Positions 42,513 to 49,141 of a stretch of 49,141 nucleotides of DNA are shown piece by piece. Under the pieces are notes generated by a model that saw only the letters and a list, made by a program, of their open reading frames with translations, ran no database searches and was not told the DNA's origin. The first letter of the stretch is position 1, and each line of letters begins with the position of its first letter. A program made the position numbers and the translations under genes. The DNA is from Pseudomonadota bacterium (GTDB taxonomy: Bacteria > Myxococcota_A > UBA796 > GCA-2862545): assembly GCA_002862545.1 (NCBI GenBank), contig PKDJ01000248.1, positions 1-49,141 on the forward strand, in the 5' to 3' direction.

Positions 42513-44549
42513 TCAGAGCGTCGAGCCGAAGAGTACCCAGGCCGCTCCGCTCGCTTCTCCAGCGGGGTCGGCCCACTTGGCTCCGACGACGAGGTCTGCC
42601 AGCCCATCGCCGGAGAGATCGGCACCCGCGGACAGCGCCTCACCGAGGCGGTCGTTGTCCGTGAGGCCGGCGAGGATGGCATCCGCCTCGGCGAGCGAGC
42701 TGGGGAAGGGCGCCGGACCGTAGAGGACGTACAGCACGCCGCGCTCGAAGCCTCCGCCATCGGCGTGCGGTGCGGTCGTCACGAGGTCGTCGTGACCGTC
42801 ACCATCGAGGTCTGCGAGTGCGACCGCGTGTCCGGCTCGGTCACCGGGAGCCTCACCTCGGAGTCGGGTCGCCGTGTCGGGAAGATCGCGGACGGAGGCG
42901 ACGGGGCCTGGCTGCCAGTACACGGCACCCGGGCCGGTCGTGCCTGGGGCTCCCACGACGAGGTCCGCGTGACCATCGCCGTCGCTGTCACCCGTGGCGA
43001 GGGCTGTGCCGACGAGGTCGTTCGCGGCACCACGCACGAGGGCAGGGACCGTCTCCTCGACAGGGCCGAGCAGGAGCTGGATGCCACCGGCCTGGGTTCC
43101 CCCGTCCTCGCTCTGCGGCATCCCCACCAGGAGGTCTGCGAGGCCATCCCCGGTGATGTCCGCCATGTGCAGTGCGTCACCGTGGTCGAGCTCCATCGAG
43201 TGGCCAAGCACGAGGGGCTCGTCGCCCTCGAGGAAGCCGTGGGTCTCGGTGAAGTCGAGGGTCTCCAGCCAGACGGTCCGGCATCCGTCGGCGTCCTGGC
43301 GGGTGCCGACGAGATCCGGCAGGCCATCTCCCGTGACATCCAGGCCTGCGGTGAGCGTGGCCGTGAAGGAGTCGGGCTCGTGGGGCCAGAAGGCGAGTGC
43401 GTCACTGGGGCCCGAGGCGTGACCGGGCAGCAGGTGCACGCCTATGCTGTCGAAGGTGAGCAGCTCGTCGCGACCATCGCCGTCCACGTCCCCGGCATCG
43501 AGAAGGAGGGTGCCGAGCTGTCCTAGGGCCTGGTCTCCGAGGACCGTCGCGCGGGCGGCCTCCCGACTCGTCGGACCGGCGATGGGACCGTCGATGAGCC
43601 AGGCAGCACCGAGGCCGGCGCCGTGGAAGGCACCACCGACCCAGAGGTCGTCCTGTCCGTCTCCATCGGCATCGCTGAAGGCGAACGACGAGCCCAGCCA
43701 GTCGAGAGTCTCGGCCCCGTGGATCGGTACGCCGAGCGCGACGCTGCCTCGACCGAGGATGGGGTGGCAGTCTTCAGCGTCGCAGTCTTGGTCGATGTCG
43801 TCGCCGCAGATCTCCGGTGCCTGCGGGTGCCGCAGGGGGTCGCGGTCGTGACAGTCGAGCGGGGCGTCGGCTCGGGTGTGGGCGGGGGGCGCCTCACAGG
43901 AGGGGTCCGTGGCCGGGCCCTGGCCGTAGCCATCGCCGTCTTCGTCGGGGCGCCAGGCGATGGGACCGCCGACGAGGCGGTCGTCGTCGTCACAGTCGCT
44001 GGCGTTCGCGACGTACCCAGGGAGCGGAGTGCAGAGCCAGATCGAGGAGTCGGGGTCCCCGAGACCATCGCCGTCGTAGTCCAGGTACCAGGCGACGGTG
44101 TTCAGCGTGTCGGGGTCTGCGTCGTCCACGAGGCCGTCGCAGTCGTCATCGAGCCCGTTGCAGACCTCTGGAGTCGCCGGACTGCGCTCTCGATCGTCGT
44201 CGGCGCAGTCTCCACCTCGGGGGACGACGCTGTCCGGTCGTGTGCAGTACCGCCGGGCCGAGCCGAGAGCGCCCCAGCCATCGCCGTCTTCGTCGAGGAA
44301 CCATGTCGACGCCGTGGAGCGGTCGAGGGAGGGGTCAGCGTCGTCGATCGCGCCGTCGCAGTCGTCGTCGCGGAGGTTGCAGATCTCCGACATGCCAGGG
44401 TGTCGCGAGGGATCCTGGTCGTCGCAGTCCCAGCCACCATCGGCGGCATCGATCCAGCCGTCCCCATCGCGGTCACAGCCGTCGGGACACTGCTCCGTCA
44501 ACACGGGCACCGAGCAGGCCGAGAGTAGGGCTAGCAGGAGAGCACTCAC
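42513..44549 (-). CDS. MopE/FG-GAP repeat lipoprotein
   Basis: 678 residues. Lipobox LLSAC (Cys12). The N-terminal part has four MopE-type metal-binding repeats (DGDGWIDAADGGWDCDDQDP, EICNLRDDDCDGAIDD and kin). FG-GAP/VCBS repeats form the rest: DADGDGQDDLWVGG, DVDGDGRDELLTF, DVTGDGLPDLVGT, DITGDGLADLLVG, DSDGDGHADLVVGAPG, DLDGDGHDDLVTTAPH and DLSGDGLADLVVGAKW. About seven blades suggest an integrin-like propeller with bound calcium on the cell surface. MopE repeats are named after a copper-binding protein of Methylococcus; copper binding here is unproven. GTG at 44549 is chosen for its compact signal; GTG at 44585 would add 12 residues. It converges with priA ten bases away. Confidence 0.88.
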   Translation of the reverse strand: MSALLLALLSACSVPVLTEQCPDGCDRDGDGWIDAADGGWDCDDQDPSRHPGMSEICNLRDDDCDGAIDDADPSLDRSTASTWFLDEDGDGWGALGSARRYCTRPDSVVPRGGDCADDDRERSPATPEVCNGLDDDCDGLVDDADPDTLNTVAWYLDYDGDGLGDPDSSIWLCTPLPGYVANASDCDDDDRLVGGPIAWRPDEDGDGYGQGPATDPSCEAPPAHTRADAPLDCHDRDPLRHPQAPEICGDDIDQDCDAEDCHPILGRGSVALGVPIHGAETLDWLGSSFAFSDADGDGQDDLWVGGAFHGAGLGAAWLIDGPIAGPTSREAARATVLGDQALGQLGTLLLDAGDVDGDGRDELLTFDSIGVHLLPGHASGPSDALAFWPHEPDSFTATLTAGLDVTGDGLPDLVGTRQDADGCRTVWLETLDFTETHGFLEGDEPLVLGHSMELDHGDALHMADITGDGLADLLVGMPQSEDGGTQAGGIQLLLGPVEETVPALVRGAANDLVGTALATGDSDGDGHADLVVGAPGTTGPGAVYWQPGPVASVRDLPDTATRLRGEAPGDRAGHAVALADLDGDGHDDLVTTAPHADGGGFERGVLYVLYGPAPFPSSLAEADAILAGLTDNDRLGEALSAGADLSGDGLADLVVGAKWADPAGEASGAAWVLFGSTL

Positions 44550-44606
44550 GGCTGAATGATGCCCGGTCGGAGGCCCAGACGTCACGTCCTGTCTGGCGCG
44601 ACTCCA

Positions 44607-46070
44607 TCAGGAGGACTCTCGGCCGATGATCAGGGCGGTGTGGACCGGACGGACCCTCGCAGCGGGGCCACCCTTGGTGCGAACCTCCGTGCTCGCCAGA
44701 TCGACCTGTCGTCCCGCGACGAACATCCGCTTCGAGCTTCCGCCGTCGAGGTTGACCGCGACCGTGCAGCCGATGCCGTGCAGGAGGTCTGCGGTCATCC
44801 GAAGCGTGAAGCCAGGGGCGCGGTGCAGATCACGACCATCGATGGCGGCGAGCACCAGTCCTCCGTCAGCCAGCAGGCCAGCACCGAGCCTCGGGAGGAG
44901 GTTCTGGTCGTAGGTCTCGTCGCGGCTGAAGGTCACGGGCGGCGCGGAGCCCGCGAAGTCCTCGTGCTCGAGCTCCCGTGCGTGGGCCCGTCCGAAGAGC
45001 AGGGGCCCGCCCGCCATGGCGTCCCGGATGGTCGGGTCGGGGAGGGACCAGACTGCAGGTCCGCGGACATCGGCGTCCACGCCGACGAGGACCCCCCCGA
45101 GCAGCGGGATCGACGTCCCCCGTCCGAGAGCCTCCCGTCCAGCGAGGATCAGTCCTGGCTCGGGCGCGCGCTCCCCGTAGGCTCGGGTGTAGAGCACGGG
45201 TCCCTGCTCACAGGCACGATTTCGGGCGGCAATCGTCCATGCCTGGTCGCCGATGCGGACGGTGCAGCCCTCGGGTCCGATCCGGCGAAGCGCGAAGCGA
45301 CCGTCATCGTGCTGAACGATCGCGGCACGGCGAAACCAGGGGACGCTCCGGACGACCCCATCCGTGACCAGCAGACCGACGGGGTCCGTTCGCCGGCAAG
45401 GCGGAGCGATGTCGGGCTCCGAGTAGAGGAAGAAGCCCCCGGACGTCCCTGCGACCCCGCCGTGCGCCGAGATGGCGTCGGGCAGTTCGTCGGCACCCCG
45501 CAGGTCGAGTGCGTGGAGTCGGCGGCCATGAACGCGCAGGAGGTTGATGCTCACCGGCCCCGCGGGCCCTGGCCCAGTGAGCTGGGCGTGTGCGACACCC
45601 CGGGCGACGACTGACCAGCAGAGATCGTCGACGAGAGCCGCCATCGACCGTGGTGGATGGCGGGTGGCGTGGAGCGCGCGGGCACCCTGACTGTAGTAGA
45701 AGTCGGCCACGGCTCTCACCCGCAGCGCCCGGGGTGACGCACCGACGAGGACCTCGGCGGTGCGGCAGACGAGGCCTGCTCGCAGCAGCCAGGCCTCGGG
45801 GGCCTCGAGCTGCTTCAGCAGGCGGTCGACTGCGCTGTACCGGCGAGCGAACAGCGCCGCCTGGGGCCCATCGACCTCACCGGTGAGGGTGGTCTGGATG
45901 CGACGGGGGAGGTCGTCGGCTGCTCGCTCCACCCAGGCCTGGACAGCCTCGAGGTCACCAGGGACTCCCACGGCTGGCCTGCCGAAGGCGGTGAGCAGCT
46001 CGCGGACAGCCGGGGTGGCGTCCACGGAGAGCGTCGCCTGCCAGTGCTTCGGGGGTGTGTCGCTCACCAC
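44607..46070 (-). CDS. Phosphodiester glycosidase (NAGPA)-domain protein
   Basis: 487 residues, no evident signal peptide. The C-terminal part (about 160-480) matches the NAGPA domain, related to the human uncovering enzyme that removes GlcNAc from phosphodiesters; bacterial members act on cell-wall or polysaccharide phosphodiesters. Motifs are HGGVAGTSGGFFLYSEPD, LAAIDGRD, LLHGIGCTVAVNLDGGSSKR and PVHTALIIG. The N-terminal 150 residues are helical and unrecognised. Lack of a signal peptide is unusual, since many relatives are exported. Starts with GTG GTG (46070 or 46067). It is divergent from the D-aminoacylase-type gene across a palindrome-containing spacer. Confidence 0.8.
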   Translation of the reverse strand: MVSDTPPKHWQATLSVDATPAVRELLTAFGRPAVGVPGDLEAVQAWVERAADDLPRRIQTTLTGEVDGPQAALFARRYSAVDRLLKQLEAPEAWLLRAGLVCRTAEVLVGASPRALRVRAVADFYYSQGARALHATRHPPRSMAALVDDLCWSVVARGVAHAQLTGPGPAGPVSINLLRVHGRRLHALDLRGADELPDAISAHGGVAGTSGGFFLYSEPDIAPPCRRTDPVGLLVTDGVVRSVPWFRRAAIVQHDDGRFALRRIGPEGCTVRIGDQAWTIAARNRACEQGPVLYTRAYGERAPEPGLILAGREALGRGTSIPLLGGVLVGVDADVRGPAVWSLPDPTIRDAMAGGPLLFGRAHARELEHEDFAGSAPPVTFSRDETYDQNLLPRLGAGLLADGGLVLAAIDGRDLHRAPGFTLRMTADLLHGIGCTVAVNLDGGSSKRMFVAGRQVDLASTEVRTKGGPAARVRPVHTALIIGRESS

Positions 46071-46170
46071 GAGGCCGTCCGAAGGCGCGCAGCGGGGCCC
46101 GTCATGTCGGCCTCCTCGAAGGCCTGTTTATCACGACGTGCTTGCCGCCTCGGAGGTCGCACACTAAAAA

Positions 46171-46185
46171 GCGAACGTGGTTCGC
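46171..46185. promoter_or_regulatory. Palindrome GCGAAC-GTG-GTTCGC in divergent promoter
   Basis: Perfect six-base arms with a three-base centre, in the 141-base region between the divergent glycosidase and amidohydrolase genes. It sits in an AT-richer run (ACTAAAAAGCGAACG), 27 bases upstream of the amidohydrolase ATG. It is well placed to repress that gene or control both. Confidence 0.45.
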
Positions 46186-46211
46186 ATTTTCGATCCGAGC
46201 ATGGAGGCGTC

Positions 46212-47993
46212 ATGCACGACCTGGTGATTCGCGGTGGCTTCGTGGTGGATGGTACGGGCGCGCCCGGGCGCCGGGCGGATGTGGCGATCGACGGTGACCG
46301 GATCGTGGCGGTCGGTGAGGTGAGCACGCGTGGGCGCCGGGAGATCGACGCGACCGGGCGACTCGTGACACCAGGCTGGGTCGACATGCACACCCACTAC
46401 GACGGCCAGATCACCTGGGATCCGCATCTCACACCGAGTGGCTGGCACGGCGTCACGACGGTCGTGATGGGCAACTGCGGTGTTGGCTTCGCTCCCTGCC
46501 GCGTCGAAGATCGAGACTGGCTGATCAACGTGATGGAGGGTGTGGAGGACATCCCTGGCTCCGCGCTGTCCGAGGGGATTCAGTGGGACTGGGAGAGCTT
46601 TCCCGAGTACCTCGACGCCATCGAGCGACTGCCGCACAGCCTCGACTTCGCGGCGCAGGTCCCGCACAGTGCCCTGCGTGGCTACGTGATGGGACGCAGG
46701 CCGAGCGAGGAGGAGAACGAAGCCACTCCCGAGCAGATCGCCGAGATGAAGGAGTTGGTCGCGGAGGCTCTCGAGGCGGGAGCGCTCGGCTTCAGCACCT
46801 CTCGGACCACACTGCACAAGACGGCCGAGGGTGTGTTCGTGGCCGGCACGTTTGCCGAGCGGGAGGAGCTGTTCGGGATCGCCGAGGCGCTGGCCGAGAC
46901 GGGCAAGGGTGTCTTCGAGATCGCTGACGAGCACGTGATGGTGCCGCAGGACATCGACTGGCTCGAGCAGATCGCCGCGCGCAGTCAGCGTCCGGTGATC
47001 TTCAACCTCTCGCAGACCGACTTCGCCCCCGAGCTCTGGAAGGAGGCGATTCACAAGCTCGAGTCTGCGGTCGAGCGAGGTGCGCCGCTGTGGGCCCAGG
47101 CGGCGGGTCGTGCCATCGGCATCGTCATGAACTGGCGGACCACGGCGCATCCGTTCGTGCTGCACCCGGAGTGGCAGAAGCTCTCGGTCTTGCCCTGGCG
47201 TGAGCAGCTTGCCGCCCTGCGTGACCCCGAGGTTCGTGCGCGAATCCTCGCCGACACGCCGGAGCAGCGTGGCGTGTTCGAGCACTACGTGACCCAGACC
47301 TTCGAGAAGATGTTCCCGATGGTCCATGGCTACGAGCCCTCACCAGAGCACTCCGTGAAGGCCATCGCCGCAGCTGAGGGGCGCACCCCCGCCGAGGTGG
47401 CCTACGATGCCCTGCTGGCGAATGATGGCCAGGGAGCACTGTACTTCCCGCTCTTCAACTACACGGACCACGACCTCGACCTGCTGCATCAGATGCATAG
47501 TCACCCGCGCATCTTGATGGGCCTGTCGGACGGGGGCGCGCACTGCGGTGCGATCTGCGACTCGGGCATGCCGACCTTCATGATCACGCACTGGACCCGT
47601 GACCGGACCCGCGGCGACCGGCTGCCGCTCGAGTACGTCGTGATGCGCCAGACCTCGCAGACCGCCGCCTTCTATGGGCTCCACGATCGGGGTGTGCTCG
47701 CCCCGGGCTTCAAGGCCGACGTCAATGTCATCGACTACGACAACCTGCGCCTCGAGCCGGTGGAGCTGAGCCACGACTTGCCTGCAGGAGGGCGCCGGTT
47801 GATCCAGCGTGCCGTTGGCTACGACTTCACGATCTGCAGCGGGGTCGTGACGGTGGAGGGTGGCTCCCCGACGGGTGAGCTGCCCGGCAAGCTGGTGCGT
47901 GGCGAGCAGGCGGCGCCGGATGGCAGCAAGCCTGCCGTCCCGCGGCGCAAGCCAGCCAGCCTGCCCCCGGCATCCCCGAGGGCGTCCCTCTGA
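46212..47993 (+). CDS. D-aminoacylase/N-acyl-D-amino-acid deacylase-type amidohydrolase
   Basis: 593-residue metal-dependent amidohydrolase. The N-terminal small beta domain ([18 protein letters not shown]) leads to the metal site [11 protein letters not shown], then a conserved Cys in [12 protein letters not shown], and a late [11 protein letters not shown] with the catalytic-type Asp. The closing strands are [21 protein letters not shown]. The family cleaves N-acyl groups from D-amino acids; many environmental relatives have unknown substrates. At 593 residues it is longer than typical D-aminoacylase (about 480), with a Pro/Ser-rich tail. GGAGG lies five bases before the ATG at 46212. An upstream in-frame extension to 46044 is not supported by a ribosome site. 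Confidence 0.9.
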   Translation: MHDLVIRGGFVVDGTGAPGRRADVAIDGDRIVAVGEVSTRGRREIDATGRLVTPGWVDMHTHYDGQITWDPHLTPSGWHGVTTVVMGNCGVGFAPCRVEDRDWLINVMEGVEDIPGSALSEGIQWDWESFPEYLDAIERLPHSLDFAAQVPHSALRGYVMGRRPSEEENEATPEQIAEMKELVAEALEAGALGFSTSRTTLHKTAEGVFVAGTFAEREELFGIAEALAETGKGVFEIADEHVMVPQDIDWLEQIAARSQRPVIFNLSQTDFAPELWKEAIHKLESAVERGAPLWAQAAGRAIGIVMNWRTTAHPFVLHPEWQKLSVLPWREQLAALRDPEVRARILADTPEQRGVFEHYVTQTFEKMFPMVHGYEPSPEHSVKAIAAAEGRTPAEVAYDALLANDGQGALYFPLFNYTDHDLDLLHQMHSHPRILMGLSDGGAHCGAICDSGMPTFMITHWTRDRTRGDRLPLEYVVMRQTSQTAAFYGLHDRGVLAPGFKADVNVIDYDNLRLEPVELSHDLPAGGRRLIQRAVGYDFTICSGVVTVEGGSPTGELPGKLVRGEQAAPDGSKPAVPRRKPASLPPASPRASL

Positions 47994-48048
47994 ATGATGC
48001 CGGCTCCGAGGGCGCGAGGAGGTACACTCGCGCTCGAGGAGGTAGGGC

Positions 48049-49141
48049 TTGAGGGGCTTGATGCTGATGCTCGGCCTGCTGGGCTGCGCAGGCGACTGTC
48101 CGAGTGGAGAGGCCCTAGACGCCTCGGGCGCGTGTGCTGCGGTGCTCTTCGCGAGTCAGTACCCGTGTGATGACGGTGAGGGGCTCACTGCGGAGGGGGG
48201 CTGCGTACCCCTCGGGGTCGAGGGCACGCCGCCTGGCAGCACATCGCCGACGACGCCCGTGTCGACGTCCACGCCCACGACGAGTCCCACGACCTCGACA
48301 ACGACGCCGACAACGGGCGGAACGACCTCCTCGGATAGCGAGCGTGTGGTCGAGGGGGACGTCGTCGTCCGCAGCAGCCTCGACCTCGAGGCTCTGTGGG
48401 GGGTCACGCGGATCACCGGCCACCTCGAGATCACGAGCAGTGCGCTGGAGTCCCTCACCGGCTTGGAGAGCCTCACCGAGGTCGATGGTGATCTGCGAAT
48501 CGTCGACTGCGAGAGGCTCGACGATCTGGGTGCGCTCTCCAGTGTCGCGCGGATTGGCGGTGATCTCGTCGTGACGAACAACACGCTGTCGACCCTCGAC
48601 GGGCTCACGAGCTTGACCCACATCATGGGCTCGCTCGAGCTGCAGACCAATGATCTGCTTCAGGACATCGATGGTCTGGCGAGCCTGGAGTTCATCGGTC
48701 TCGACCTGGTGGTGCAGTCCCACGACGTGCTCGAGAACCTCGATGGACTCGCCGGCCTCCGAGTGGTGGAGAACGGGATGTCCATCTCGTACAACGATGC
48801 GCTTCGGGACATCGGTGGCCTGAGCGGTCTCGAGGCCTTTGGCGGGCTGGCTCGGCACGGGGGCGAAGATCCGGGAAGCATTCGCATCGAGTTCAACGAT
48901 GCGCTGGAGTCGCTCTCGGGCTTGTCGGCGCTGGAGGATGTGCCCGAAGACCTCCTGATCCGCTCCAACGCCAGCCTGGCGAGTCTCGAGGGGCTCGAGG
49001 GCATCGTCCACGTCGGAGGGGATCTCCAGATCAACGGGCCGAGCGCGCTCGTCGACCTGGTGGGCCTGACCAGCCTGGAGGAGGTCGTCGGCGATCTGAC
49101 GGTCGATCGCAACGGCGCCCTCGAGAGCCTCGACGGCGCGG
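48049..49141 (+). CDS. Leucine-rich-repeat/receptor-L-like lipoprotein, partial
   Basis: Runs off the right edge; 364 residues visible. TTG at 48049 follows AGGAGGT with good spacing and gives MRGLMLMLGLLGC (Cys13); ATG at 48061 is an alternative. A small cysteine-bearing region (about 13-65) and a Thr/Ser/Pro linker (about 67-100: STSTPTTSPTTSTTTPTTGG) precede repeated units of about 22-28 residues of the form L.SL.GL.SL..V.GDL.I (LESLTGLESLTEVDGDLRI, LSTLDGLTSLTHIMGSLEL, LASLEGLEGIVHVGGDLQI). This beta-solenoid resembles receptor L/LRR modules frequent in myxobacterial surface lipoproteins. A binding role at the cell surface is inferred. Confidence 0.85.
   Translation, partial: MRGLMLMLGLLGCAGDCPSGEALDASGACAAVLFASQYPCDDGEGLTAEGGCVPLGVEGTPPGSTSPTTPVSTSTPTTSPTTSTTTPTTGGTTSSDSERVVEGDVVVRSSLDLEALWGVTRITGHLEITSSALESLTGLESLTEVDGDLRIVDCERLDDLGALSSVARIGGDLVVTNNTLSTLDGLTSLTHIMGSLELQTNDLLQDIDGLASLEFIGLDLVVQSHDVLENLDGLAGLRVVENGMSISYNDALRDIGGLSGLEAFGGLARHGGEDPGSIRIEFNDALESLSGLSALEDVPEDLLIRSNASLASLEGLEGIVHVGGDLQINGPSALVDLVGLTSLEEVVGDLTVDRNGALESLDGA

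Noticed and set aside
43800..44480. Repeated Asp-codon tracts as possible satellite DNA
   Set aside because: They encode MopE metal-binding repeats in a continuous frame.
46044..46211. N-terminal extension of the amidohydrolase to 46044
   Set aside because: It would overlap the divergent gene and the palindrome. The ATG at 46212 has GGAGG and begins exactly at the family N-terminus.

Overview
The window is 49 kb of GC-rich bacterial DNA with no RNA genes, CRISPR array or insertion sequence that I can see. Gene content points to a Gram-negative bacterium of the Myxococcota or a nearby deltaproteobacterial lineage. The signs are many secreted lipoproteins carrying FG-GAP/VCBS, MopE, thrombospondin-3 or leucine-rich repeats with Thr/Gly/Ser-rich linkers, tandem GYF_2 modules, a fused SpmA-SpmB protein, a MYXO-CTERM-like tail on a subtilase, and a LexA-like box close to the one I recall for Myxococcus. 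This assignment is inference. The housekeeping genes aspS, plsY and priA look ordinary and intact.

Layout. 1-431 is a foreign-looking open reading frame resembling the RNase H part of eukaryotic (dinoflagellate-type) retroelements. It abuts an ABC-F ATPase gene cut off in its second nucleotide-binding domain, so this end is a chimeric join or an insertion. 426-4240 (minus) holds the ABC-F protein, SpmAB and an esterase. 4345-9878 holds aspS, a zinc-ribbon membrane protein, an SPFH/GYF_2 protein, a small membrane protein and a CapA-family protein. 10196-15618 (plus) is a secretion block: subtilase, VCBS lipoprotein and another lipoprotein. 15641-18326 (minus) is an operon of WYL regulator, unknown protein and methyltransferase, preceded by palindromes. 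18934-24798 (plus) is a tightly packed trio: SUKH-TPR-HEAT protein, NUDIX hydrolase and STAND-like ATPase with TPRs.

24832-27006 encodes a Notum/pectin acetylesterase-type lipoprotein and a secreted helical-repeat protein. 27169-32818 is a two-gene RND efflux system in which the inner-membrane pump and the TolC-type outer-membrane channel form one 1517-residue reading frame, with what looks like an internal cleavable signal peptide at the joint. 32877-37750 has a CAP-domain lipoprotein, plsY, a fatty acid desaturase facing it, and a DUF4398 lipoprotein with a TSP3-OmpA protein. 37849-42502 has an LCM-type methyltransferase, a beta-barrel protein, a DksA/TraR protein and priA. 42513-49141 has a MopE/FG-GAP lipoprotein, a phosphodiester glycosidase-domain protein, a D-aminoacylase-type amidohydrolase and a leucine-rich lipoprotein running off the end.

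The most notable items are the RND-TolC single-chain fusion with internal signal peptide, the eukaryote-like fragment at the left edge, the SUKH/NUDIX/STAND operon, and the palindrome-rich WYL control region next to a LexA-like box.
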